Of a stretch of DNA of 64,000 bases, positions 44,598-56,735 are shown piece after piece (the first letter of the stretch is position 1; every line of letters starts with the position of its first letter). The position numbers were made by a program, and so were the translations under genes. Under the pieces are notes generated by a model. That model searched no databases, had not been told where the DNA came from, and saw nothing but the letters and a program-made list of their open reading frames with translations. This stretch comes from Sitta carolinensis (Eukaryota > Chordata > Aves > Passeriformes > Sittidae): assembly GCA_032173965.1 (NCBI GenBank), contig CM063284.1, positions 108,209,910 through 108,273,909 of the forward strand. Direction: 5' to 3'.

Positions 44598-44807
44598 TTA
44601 AGCAACAAACGTAAGAAGCAGCCTGGAAAGAGCAATTAATGTTGGATGATTAAAGAGCTGAACATAGTGGTTCACATATCTTAGTGAAGCAACAACTGAG
44701 GGAGGCATGATATCCTCCGGAAGGTATCTGAAGGACACATAACACGGAGGAGGATGAGGAATTCTGTAAAGCTGCATTACTCGTGAGGGTGCTACGAGTT
44801 CACCAGC
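44598..44807 (-). other. Exon-like open segment with strong acceptor, unproven
   Basis: On the minus strand the acceptor ttcctatcttcacag (AG at 44809-44808) leads straight into a frame open for about 70 codons, from GELVAPSRVMQLYRIPHPPP through YLPEDIMPPSVVASLRYVNH to ALSRLLLTFVA, stopping at 44598. Composition is less AT-rich than the surroundings, with several CpGs and many Pro, Val, Tyr and Arg codons, unlike chance frames nearby. Entered from CDH2 exon 2 (phase 1) the frame would stop almost at once, so it is not a CDH2 cassette in that frame. No family recognised. It may be a fragment of an unknown nested gene, a decayed transposon, or chance. Confidence 0.2.
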
Positions 44808-47728
44808 CTGTGAAGATAGGAACAATGGAAGCAGAGCATCAGCAACGGTGTTTAATAAGAATCACTTAACATGCAGTTATGTTTGAAAGAGCAACACTTC
44901 CCCTGACTCTAGTAACTTCCAAAACCTTGCAACACCTCTGGAAATAAACAGCCTTTCATGTGGGAACAGCTCTTAGCTCTTTGCAACCTATGTGACAGAA
45001 ATCAATCTGAGTTATTCACCTGCAAGTTTGTTTTCTTCTCTGCAATCTTGGTGTTTTTCCACGTGGGCTTTGCTGGTATGGCAGGAATTATAAAACATGG
45101 ATTTAGAAATTCCTATCACTGGCTGTCCTGGGGTAATGTTAGTTATTTCCTCCTAAATTTTATCTTGAATTGGAACACTGGCAACACAAGAGATGATTTA
45201 TTAAAAAAAAAAAATAAAATCCATAAACAGGAATAGCAAAATAAGAAATCCCTTGGAAAATTAATCCAAAACATGAGAAAAACAAAAACCTTGAAGACAA
45301 AACCCACAATAAACACATGAAAAAACAATAAACACCCCACCTACTTCCCTGAAAGAAACTGAAGGCAATACTCTGATATGCTCTGGCGATGAACACCTTG
45401 CCACAGACAAATATATGAGAGAAATAAGAACATCGTAATTTTTGCTTTTTCTAGGTGGTGAATAAGAGTTACATCAGCATCTGAAAAGTATCCATAAAAC
45501 CGTTTTATGAATCCCTTTCCAGAGACTGCTCTGAACAGGGCAGATACAAAACAGAAAGGCTGCTGAACCACAAATTCATGCATGTGCCAAACAAGTGTAT
45601 AATAGAGCAGATGACAGAAAAGCTTAAATCCAGAAGTTCATGTACTTCTATGTAGGAATTTCCTCAGATCGGCTTTCTAACCAGCATCGGTTTCAAAAAA
45701 CTATCAGAGGTAAAGAAAAAGATCAGGTTTTTGGCCATGTTTCACTCATGAAAGCTCATATAAGACTCCACAAGATCAAGGATGAGGTATCTGCTAAGGT
45801 TCAAGGTTAGCAACATCAACACTCTGGGAGAGCAAATTTACATCTAGTCTTTGAAAGGGCCTGTGATTCTCAGTTTCACTAAACTGGAGCGTGAGATACA
45901 AAAATAAATCTATCAAAAATAAGAAAAGTTACCTAATCACCCAGGAGGAAAAACCAAATAAAACAACACAACAGCCCCAAACAACAAATATACAAATGCA
46001 TCACTGGATACATGCTTCATAAGGATGAAGGAGACACTTTTGTATACTTATAGCATCCTATCTTAAAAAAACCCAACCTTTCTTAAACAAATTATGCATT
46101 GATTGTAAACAGTAAGCCAAATGCAAGATGCCAATACACCTGTGGGACTGCTAAGCAAAATTATTTTTGAAGGATGATGGGATAGCTGGCATAAATACCA
46201 GGAGAAAAGTTTCTTTTATTTGTAAGTATACAGCATATCTCTTACAGTATGGTCTCAACAGCTTCACTGGGCAAATCTGCCAGGACTAGAGCTGCAAAAA
46301 TAAAGGCTTAGATGAATCCACACAACATTTAATATTGAAGATGATAAAGCAAAATGCACTTTAAACCTAGGGTTCCAGGCTGAAAATGCAAGACTAGCAA
46401 TTAGAGGGAACATAATTAAACTTGCAGAGTAAGCATATTTGATGCAGATCTCACTGCTGAACAATACACTGGGAAGTACAAAGCCATTTTTACAGACATG
46501 CTTTACAGAATACATGCACACCGACATTGACTTCTGGGTGACACCAGAATGGAGCATTCTCTGTCGACTTTTTCTTATTTCTCTGTCTTAATCCTACATA
46601 TACCACAGCTTTCAACTCAATATATAGCCTCCTAACCAATAATGGTTTGTTCAAATATCCTAAAGAGTGCTCTGGTAACACTGACCTTTGATGTTTGCTG
46701 CTTACAGTGATTATGTTTAGAAGGAGAAAACATTACTTTCCTCTAACATGACAGTTATCTCTTAATAGCTGTAAATACAAATAAGGGCCCAAAGAATGTC
46801 AGATTTATATGATGGTTTTTCCTCAATAAAAAGCAATTATTTCTACAGTCAATTTTATTTAAACAACTAATGTAATAATTTTTGCCTGCTAGTTTTACCA
46901 TAGGTGCTGTCCCAAAGAGCTCCCCCACAGCCCAACCATCAGCTTGCTCCAACCATCCCCTCTGATTTTTCTTTCTAATTTAGGTACATTTCATAGAATT
47001 TACATTTCCTTTCTTGAAGTCTAATTTGAAATCGTTATTCAATATTGCATCCCTTGGCTCTGCACACCAGGCAACACTTAGATTTTACCCTGTTTGAGGG
47101 ATGGTACTCAGTACCTGGTGATCACTCTTTAATATGACAACTGCCCCCTTCAACAACCAAGTTCTTAAACAAAACTCAAATTATTTTACTTTTTCTTCTA
47201 CTGAGTAATGTTTATTTGCAGCCTCCAATACAAATGCAAAACTAGGAGAAAGATATGCACCCAGGTTATCTGATCCACAAATCCTGAACAGGCTGTCAAG
47301 TAAGATGCTTACTAACTGTCCTTTTAGACAGTGCCAAAATTACATTTCATCCTTTACTACCCTCCCTCCTCCCATAAACATACCTCTGGCAGAGGTTGTC
47401 AAGCAGAAGCATCTTAAATGGGCCATCTGCATGGAGTGAATTTCATCCACAAACCCCATTTACTGCTACTCTGTATTTGTGTATTTTGTGCATGAATCTT
47501 CTACTGTATAATTTATGCAGTCAGTTCAAAAGTACACAGAAGTCATTAGATGCAGTTGAACATTTAATCTACTCAGATTTATGTTATGGAACTCTGAGCA
47601 GCATCAGAAATGAGATTATCTGATTTGCAATGGAAAAGGGAAGAAAGAGTAGAGGAAGGGTCTTCAGTCAAATAGATCCCTGCTTTCCTGTGCTAACATG
47701 ATGCATTCCAAAGCTGCTCTTTGTGAGA
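44808..47728. other. Intron sequence without recognised features
   Basis: About 2.9 kb of AT-rich sequence with a short A run near 45203. No recognised repeat family or gene. Confidence 0.6.
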
Positions 47729-47859
47729 CCAAAAAAAACCCAAAAAACCCCCCAAAACCACCAACAAAACAAACAAACAACAACAAAAAAACCCACAAAA
47801 AACCCCAAACAAACAAACAAACAAACAAAAAACCAAAAAAACCCAAACCAAACCAAAAA
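47729..47859. repeat. A/C-rich (CAAA)n-type low-complexity tract
   Basis: About 130 bp containing only A and C in runs such as (CAAA)6, CCAAAA and ACCCC. It produces long but meaningless open frames on both strands. Confidence 0.92.
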
Positions 47860-48321
47860 GTTATTGCAAAGCCACACAGCATGGCATTTTCCAACTCCTT
47901 CCTGGATACTAAGAAGGCCACTGCCTTAAAACAGTCAACCTCTCAAAACTTCATGGAAACCAGGAAGTTTTAACCTATGTCCAAATAGCTGATATAGATG
48001 TGGAAAGCATGATTTGGTGTCAAAATGATCACCACAAAATCCAAATAAACTTCAATTAAAAAAATACACAAAACCAAAACCCAACAGCTCATGTAAAAAA
48101 CGGTTTTGTAAACATAAACCATTAAAGAAATTAAAGCTTCGATTTTTTCTAAAGTTAATTTGCTTTTAAAAGTAGTTTTTAAAAGAAAATCACCTAGAAT
48201 CCTTATTTTTTGTCATCAATTGGAAATTAGTTTTAAGAAAATTATCTCATAGAAATTGTGCTTGTTTATAAATTTCTAGTTCTTATGTAATGAAAACATG
48301 CTATATACAATTACTTTGATC

Positions 48322-48356
48322 ACATTGATCAATATACATTGAGTACATTGATCAAT
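48322..48356. repeat. Pair of ACATTGATCAAT palindromic sites, 23 bp apart
   Basis: ACATTGATCAAT occurs at 48322-48333 and 48345-48356. Each contains the perfect 10-bp palindrome ATTGATCAAT. Two helically phased copies (about two turns) could be a cooperative homeodomain-type site, though this is inference. Confidence 0.9.
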
Positions 48357-51300
48357 GCATATTTCCAAAACTACACACAACCTAGAACTTCCATCTTTAG
48401 CCCACAAAGGCAAACATTATCATTCAGATGCCTCATTTTGAGGCAATACTGTGCTGGAAGGGTTAAGCAAAAACTTTTATCATACATTTTGGTTAGCCAG
48501 CTTGCAAACTAGAAAGGAGAGAAAGACAAACTTAACATCTTCTGTAAATAGTTGTTTTCTTTCAGTATCATTTTTGTAGTTACAGACAAGATTTATCTTG
48601 AAAGAACTTCTTATTTAAGGTAAACATACTATTCTGCCATTAATTAAATGCAGTTATCCAGATTTTATTTTTTTTAACTGAAGCTATTTCAAAATTATCT
48701 AGCACCATTTCAGTTGACAAACAAAACAATAACCCACAACTAATGGGAAGGGGCCGGGGTGTTTGGGAAGGAAAAAATATGAGAGGAGAGGGGGCTTGCT
48801 AGACAGTTAATAAAAAAATAAACCTACATATGTCCAATAAGCATGACAAACGGTGAAGAGATAAACTGACTCACTTTCTAACACTTTAGTCTTGGCGTTT
48901 GACCAAGAGGTCCCTTCCTTGGCAAGCAGCCCTGCAAGCTACCGACACTCAAAACATCTGTAAGTATAAACTTCATCTGGACATTTATTCATTCCTAACA
49001 TATGAGCTCATTAACTTTTTTCCTAATTGCAGTCTAAGTGAGTGGTTTTTTTTGGTTTTTTTTCAATTTTTAAAGACAGAGGCAGAGTATTCATCTAAAC
49101 AGGTCCAGCTACTGCAACAGCAGCTGAAATGCAACTGCTCATGCCTGGGGCTCTGCCAGTGCACCCAAGTGGGCTGGTGCTCAGGCCTTCACCACACAGT
49201 TGCTGACCATCTCTTTTAGCCCATTAGGAGAGATTTTGACAGCAAAGCCAAACTCAGGTTTGCTAAAAAATCAGATTTGCACTGAGCAAAAAGGTGGTTG
49301 GACCTCGGTGCTTTCTTTGTTCTGTAAGAAGGTACAGTGTATATCTAAAAACTTTTCAAAACTTGTATTATCTTGGTCATGTTGGGTATCTTGGTCGTAC
49401 AATCAAGCAGTTAAGAGTGTCCTCCCTTCCATATCACCATCTTAAAACGCAGGCTAACCTCAGTCTAGTTAGCCTTATTGTTACTGCAAAGTTAAAAGTG
49501 GGGACAGAATTTCCCTCTCTGTTTTTAAACTGATGCCATTTCTCCCCACCCTGTAATCTCACTTAAAAAATGAGCACAGACCTTTGAGTACTGCCATCTT
49601 GTGGAATGGCATCCTACAAAGGAAAACCACAAACATCTAAGTAACTTGATAAATTACAAGGTTTATGAGAAAATGAGTTAACTTTGGTCTTACAACACAT
49701 CCCAAGAGAGACGGAGAAAACTGTAGCATAACTTCTCATTATCCCTGCAAAACCATTTATGCCTCCCTGCTGTGCAATTCCTGAACTACTGGTCTTTCAT
49801 TACACTCTCAAGAATGCACACCATGTCATGTTAAGAATAATTTCACTTCTCAACAGAGCATTTACATGTAACTCTTGAGGAAGAACTTAAACCAATCCCT
49901 GCTCTACTGTCTTATGAGATGAACAGTTCTCAGAACACAAAACTCAAGTGGGTCTGATATCCCTACTCCCAACATGACACAATTCATAGGGCTCTGTATA
50001 AAAGATGGGTAGACTGTGCAAGAACGGAACGGTCTACCTGCTGATCTAGTCAAAAGAAATAGCACTCACATACCTCACATCTATAAATTTTTTGGCATAA
50101 ACTAGCAATGAATGGTAGCACTCAGTTTGCCACCTTCTGGATGTGCCACCACTTCAGCACATGCACAAGGAGGTTGTCAGCTGCTACGTGACAATGGTAA
50201 CCTGTTCAACAAAGCTGAAGCAAAGGGGCATTCGAGGTACACACTTGAAAGATGAGGCCTTTCTGGTTCAGCAGGTTGGGGACACAGAAGAGGACAACAG
50301 CAGGAACTGTGGCAAAAGCAATGCTGAGGTCGGCATTTAGGAAAGCAGGATGAAAACGTGCAGAGGGGTAGGGCTGGGTCCTGCTTTCAATGAGGTATGG
50401 ATATAGTGGAAGCATAGGGAAGACAGATATGAGAGCCCTTCAAGAAACTCCAGAGCCTCTTGTTACATGGAGCAAACTTAAGTTAAAAAGGTCAATTCAG
50501 CCTACGTCAAACTACTCTGAAAACAAATGAAGAGTGGGGCAAGATGACTCAAAAGTTTGAGGCTGTTTTTGTAACACTGTCATTAGTTCTTACATACAGA
50601 AAACATTGGAGAATGTCTTCCAAAGTTTGCCACAAAGTAAAACCATCTTTCTGAAGAAAATTCAGCTAACTAGTAAAAAGGATGGAATGAACTTTACGTG
50701 GCATTTCAACAGCCCTGGCCTGTCAGAAGATTACAGACATCACAAAATATGCATACTGTGCAATGGCTAGACCACGGACAGAGATAATGACAGACTACAC
50801 TATCCAGGGCTTGAGATTGTCAGAAAGCTTTGCAAACAAAAAAGCATCAACACAAAGGTCCTTCCTAACAAAATTCTGTCTGGAAAAATATGAAAGAACT
50901 TTAAACCCCTGACATGTTCCTCTCAACTTTCCTTCTTGACCACATCCCTGTTTAGACTTCAGATGGCAAGTAAGTGTGCCAACTCAAGCCTCTTTTGCTC
51001 TCAGGGAGTGTAAAAGTTGACAGGACCATTTTAATGCAGTGGAACATTAATTGCCTCATGTATTAATTCTATATGAGACCTCTGAACCTTACTTAGCAGC
51101 GGTTCACAGGTCTAACAATGAGAAATGGAGAGCATTGCCTTCTTTTAGGGAATGGAAAATCAAGGAAGGCTCTACATAATTAGCAGTGTTCAGCTGGTGT
51201 AAGAAACAACACTCTAAGGCCATCCAATCCCACCTTCCCAGGCAATGTATTTGAGTAGCAATCTGGATCCATGTGAGACAAAAAAAGCCCCAACACCCAC

Positions 51301-52423
51301 AAAAAAATTCTGTTGTCAAATTTCAATCCTACTGCCAGAACTATCACAATTTCTAGTTTTAACACATAAAAAGTAACAACTACAGGGTGCTGTCTGTACC
51401 CTCAGTGTAGTATTCTCCTCCCCTTAGTTATTTTCTTTAGGCATATTAAAGAGCTGAGTTAATTTACTAAGAATACTGACAGGTTGCATGTCAAGTCCAA
51501 CCCCCTAAGGACCAAAGATTCTTGTATTACTGTCTGGTAACTTTAAATTACTAGGTCTACATTATTTTACAAAGATGAACAAACAAATGGGAAACATGAG
51601 ACTTTTACTCACATTGTTATGATTTTTTTTTTTAATTAAGGTTTTTAAATTTCTTTTAACGGTATTTTTTGTGTCACCTTTGCATATTTGATTGTTGCAT
51701 CTTACAGACTCTGGCAGTGGAGAAACAAGTAAATTCATCCAGCATGGCAGGATTTGACCACAATTATTCCTCTTTTAGCTGTAAAGGATGCCCACAGAAA
51801 CATGCTCAGCTATGAACTACTATTAGAAGTATTCAGTACTTGTATCTGCACTGCTTGTCTTCCTTAATGTCTTTCTTAATTTTTGATTCACTTTTGACCA
51901 AAAATTTCACTTTTACATCTTAACTTGACTTAATGCATGAGACAATAATGACTACCAACTAATTATAGATCTAGCAGAAAGTACAGCCAGAATTTACATG
52001 ATGAAGTTTATGGAACACATTGTCCCCTGCAGATAACTTAAATCACACCCACTACAGGCTCCTGAAGGCATGCAGTTCTTTGATTTTCCTATCTCTGCTT
52101 TGTAGCCAAAGTCACTGGACCAAAATAAACCACAGACACTTTCTGCTATTACCATCCTCGGAGCTGCCTGGAGGTGACCAGAGGTGCCTCCAGCATCTGA
52201 CCTCTCCGCAGCTGTGGCAGGACAGCATCTGGGAACGCAGCACACAGTCTGCATGCCCAGGTTCCATGAGATCTGACAGAGGTGACAGCTAGAGATAAGG
52301 GCCATCAACTCACTGCCACACCTCTTAAGTCATTCCCCCAAAATAGCCTCAGTATCTGTGGCATTTAAAGAGAAGTTTGATGCATGTGCATGTTCTGGTC
52401 TCTCTCTGAATTCACTCATTAGA
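48357..52423. other. Intron sequence without recognised features
   Basis: About 4 kb, mostly AT-rich, with GC-moderate patches at 49080-49220 and 52020-52300. Short frames on both strands resemble no protein. No CR1 or LTR segment was recognised with confidence. Confidence 0.55.
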
Positions 52424-52441
52424 TTTTTTTTTTTTTTTTTT
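52424..52441. repeat. T18 homopolymer
   Basis: Eighteen consecutive T in intron sequence. Confidence 0.95.
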
Positions 52442-53019
52442 AAGTTACAGGAAAAAAATACAAAAATATAAGAATTGTATCAAAGAACAGACAGTACCTG
52501 GTAGCAACAAAAAAAAAACCTTCATTCTCCAAAACTTAACACTAGATTAATAAAGGCTAAAAAAATAGAGGGGAAGAAAAGAAGAGGGAAAAGAAAATAA
52601 AAGGTTAAACAACTATCCTCAGCTTTCCCCACGATGAAAACGCTGCCAGCAAAAGATCAGCAGTTAACAAAATTTGTCATCAATGAGTATTTCAACTCCA
52701 AGCCTCAGCTGAGGAGAGGAGGATTTCCCCATTTTTCTTTTTTCTTTATCTTTATAAAAGACTATTTCACCCAAATATATAAGACGACTTTATTGTGAGG
52801 GCTCTTTATATTGTCTCTTCTGGGTGAAACAGAGAGTTTCTCTTTGAAAAGACTTATTTTTCTTTAAAGGCTGTTCTACTTCAGTTGGTCTCTGGAAGCC
52901 GATCCTACAGCTAGACCCATCTTAAATATAGAGATCACCTTTGATACTTGCTTTCTATTCTTTTTTTAAAATGCATTTTTAGAAAACGCACCTCAAGTCT
53001 CAAGACCTTGAAGACTGCT

Positions 53020-53330
53020 ACTGTGCTTTCATTCCCAGTGCAAGGGTGGAGCACAGCTCTGATCTCCTTGGATAGAGATTAGCCTAGCTTGGTAGAACTG
53101 GTGGTACATGATGCCTCAGCAAACCCACTGTCCTCTCCCCCCGTGGCACACAAATGCCACCATGCCCAGGGGTGGGAAGCAAGGCCTCACTAGTACTGGC
53201 TCTGTTTAGCGCTGCCTGACCCCAAAGCGCTCCTCCCACATTCACAATACAAAGGTTTCTAGATCAGCCCTTCAGACTCACAGGGCACAAGCCACCTTGA
53301 CCAATGATACAAAGCTAAGCAGTATGACAA
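53020..53330. other. GC-richer block
   Basis: About 310 bp of higher GC (for example tctccccccgtggcacac and gcccaggggtggg) with no long frame and no recognised repeat. It might be a regulatory element or a decayed repeat. Confidence 0.3.
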
Positions 53331-53601
53331 ACAAACAGTGATGATCTTACGAGATTTAAGGAGAAAATAATTCAGTAAAGGCAATCCAGTGAACTCCAAC
53401 TGGCCTTACACTTACTTTAGCTAGATACTTTCAATCCACATGCTACTCTCCTCCTGTTGATGATTTCCTTTTAGGAGTGAAGGATCACCACAGGAGATGA
53501 AAACCTGGACTAGGTATCAACAACTGGTGCTGCTTACTGAGCTTTCCAACAGCATGAAACGAAAGACATAGGCTGCAAAACTTATTACATAAAACCAGGG
53601 G

Positions 53602-53671
53602 GTATTTTTGGGGTTGTTTTTTTTGTTGTTGTTGTTGTTGTTTTTTTTGGTTTTGTTTGTTTGTTTGTTTT
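53602..53671. repeat. T/G-rich simple repeat (GTT)n and (GTTT)n
   Basis: A run of (TTG)n units near 53623-53641, then T8, then (GTTT)n to 53671. It is the complement type of the A/C-rich tracts elsewhere in the intron. Confidence 0.93.
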
Positions 53672-56229
53672 CAAATCAAAGGCTTTAGTAGATGGCAGAA
53701 TTAAAGTGTTACTGAAAAGCCCGTTCCAATCTCAACATTTTTACTGGGAAATTACAATTCATACTTAATTGCTCAGAACTATGAACACTGCTCTGCATTT
53801 TTTAAACCATTCTTGGCATACTGCTCTAAAAAACCTGTTCCTCCAAGGTTGTGCTTACTGTCTACGTCAATGTAATACTGCTTTAAAGGTGTTTCTAAAT
53901 ACGCAAAACTGCAACTTTTGAAATTTAGGGATGAGAGATTTTAAGTATTGGGACAGAGAGATGGAAAACAAACTCAGTAAACGCTCCAAGAGTGCAGGGT
54001 GGCTGAGCAAAGGACAGACCCTTTTGGCCAGGGCAATCTTTTATCCAAACTCTCCTACAAGCAAGTACTCTACCTCCAAATCACCTATAAACCTTTGGCA
54101 TTTCTGGTGACACAAAACAGGATGTGGGCTCTTGCTCCCTACAGCATCAATGACTAGAAAGTGAAAGGATTCCCAAATAAAAGTGTGATATTCTCAGTAA
54201 TTTTGGGCAGTTCCTACACTAGGATCAGCTCACAAGATGCTGTCCAGCTCTGCATGGCACAATTCATCTCTGGTATTAACCACTGGTTTCTACAAAGCAA
54301 AATGCACTTCAAGATTTGAATGCAGCTTCCATACTGACAGTAAAAGATGAAATTTTACTGTTTTCTGCTGCTTCAAGAATATAAAGGAGAAAAAACCAAA
54401 ATGATTCACCTAATGAGAGCTGGCCCTATAAAATTCAATTACTATTGAGGTACTGAATTTATCGTTTAAGAAAAACAGATGTCCTTTGTTTTCACATCTA
54501 CTGCAGTTTGACAGAAGTATGAAAAAGTTACAGAAATAACATCTAATTACTAATCTTAATGGCAAGTATGCAGGAGCTACAGATTTCCATGTTTTATCAT
54601 GTCATGGATTTCCCAACTCGTAACTCGGAATAAAAGAAAAACCTATGATGAACTCAATCAAAAAAATTTTTATCTTCTTGTGTTCTCCTCCTTCTTCACA
54701 CTAAATACTTGCAGTAAAACCGAATTAACCATCATGAGCTATTTACTGATCTCTGCTTAATAGGTGCACTGTTGCAAGTGTATTAAAATTACTTCTTTTA
54801 AAATGCAATATTCATATTCAGTACCTTGCATAGCATTTCAGAAAAGCTGAACATTCCAAGTTCCTAATACTCCTTAAAATTGCTCAATTTTTTAAGTATT
54901 ACAGTCTACTTCTAAGGTTTTGTACCATGACAAGTATTCACCCATGCAAGGCAGGCAGTCACTGAATTCACATGAGGAAGTAATTCTGCACTGCATCTGT
55001 CTAAATACTGCAGATTTATTTTCACAATGTTCTCATAACAGCACAAAATAGTTCAGATGTGCAAAAAACAATAAAAAAAGAAATGTCTTGATTAAATTTT
55101 TGACTCAACAATGAAAGCCTTCCTTTCCCCCACCCCCTTAAAGTCTGCTTAGAAAAATTAAAATTATTGGCAAAGACGCACTGTATTGCATTGAAAAGCC
55201 CCCTCTGGCCACAGCTGTCAGTTTTTACTTTCAGAATCAGGATCTACCCATGGGCACACAGATAGCTTGTAGCTCATAGGCTCATTACAAGTCAAGGACA
55301 AATAAAAAAATAATCCATGTAAACCAGCAGGAAACACTAATATAACTTTGGATGTTTAGATTATGCAACTGCACATCATAATTCTTATTTAAAAGAAAAG
55401 GTACTAGCAAACATCCAACTTAATGAGAACACATATAAGTCATAAGAAAAAGCAAAAGTCCTGACCATGGGGTCAGATTATAATAAAATCAGATATCAAA
55501 AAAGTCTTTATCTGAACACATTGCTGCCATCCAATATATTCTCTTCATCACATACAACAATCTTCAGATACACCTTTATTCCTATTCATCCCTGAGCAGA
55601 AAACCAGCATCCTTGTCATTCCCTGTAACATTCACTGAAGATACATAAAAATAACTTGCAAATGTTTTCTAGAATGCAAAATCCATAGCAGAACTATAGA
55701 ATTTCCCTTTTCCAGCTGATATTCCAAAATAAAAAACAATCAAAAGCCCAAACCCCTAAATACTAGAAACTTATTAAGTTTGTGGTTGATTTTAGACCAG
55801 CCAGATTTGCCTTGAATTTCAAGTATTCTCAGAAACTTCAGACCTAGTTTTCCTCTTTCTTATACCACATACTTATGTAAATCCACTGGTTTTGATGAAT
55901 TACTTTCAAGCTGACCACTAATTTAAGAGGAGAGATAGATTGTACTATTTAAAGAACTTCGTAGTAGATAGTTTACAAGGCTGCCAGGTTTTTTTTTCCC
56001 TCCCCTCATGGAAAGCTTTAGAAGTGTTGTCCAAAACAAGTCACAGCTTCAGCTTGAAAGGAAACATTCCTGTTGTTTTCAACCCAAACTTAATCAAACT
56101 GATTATTACAAGTCACAGAGAACGTGTCTCTTTATTTGTAACCCCAACTTCCACAGTACATAAACTCAGAACAAGACTTCAGACTTAGCAGAAGAGCAGC
56201 AAGCCTGGCTACCACAGGAATCTACTGCA
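53672..56229. other. Intron sequence without recognised features
   Basis: About 2.5 kb of AT-rich sequence. Nothing recognised beyond short homopolymers. Confidence 0.6.
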
Positions 56230-56735
56230 GAAAGCACTGTAGACCATTTTCTAAGATTGCTTCAAAGGTCCCTGTGACCAAGAGCCCCGGGGCTCCTTTG
56301 CCTTGCCACCACAAAATACTTCCAAGCCCAGATCTTGACTTTGCTAAGGACAGTGACAAGCATGGCCTGAGAGAAGGCCACACACATCCTTGTGCTGCTC
56401 TAGCTCTTCTGCTGCTGCCCTGGTGCCAGCACATCTTTATTGATAATTCACAGGAGGCTCAGACCCTCCAAGGCGAGGTGCAGACAGGCAGCCTGCGTCA
56501 TCAGCCCTGCAGCAGGAGGGCTGCCCCCGGGGCAGCAGCATCCTCTGCTATGGCAGGACACTCCAGCAGAGCTGTCCCTCACATCTCTACACGTGGAAGA
56601 GAGAGAGCAACCGAGAACGCCACTGAAGCCCCTGAAGCAGCCCTGGTAGACTTGTCATGTTTTACATCGCCTCTGGTGACTGAAGAGAGTTCCACAGGAA
56701 GCGCATGCAAAAATAACTTACAACTATGGTAGCCG
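56230..56735. other. GC-rich block with the longest open frame of the intron
   Basis: About 500 bp clearly richer in G and C, with several CpGs. It holds a 152-codon plus-strand frame (56274-56732) and overlapping frames on plus (69 codons) and minus (70 and 61 codons). The product, rich in Ala, Pro, Ser and His, matches nothing I know. GC-rich sequence has few stop codons, so the frame is probably incidental. A regulatory element, alternative promoter or old repeat are all possible. Confidence 0.35.

Noticed and set aside
47664..47973. Frames with Lys/Pro/Asn/Thr repeats on plus and Phe/Gly/Val repeats on minus
   Set aside because: Translation of the A/C-rich low-complexity tract; no gene.
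51180..51500. Faint CR1-like strings (ggccatccaatcccacc, tcaagtccaacccc)
   Set aside because: Too short and scattered to support a CR1 fragment.
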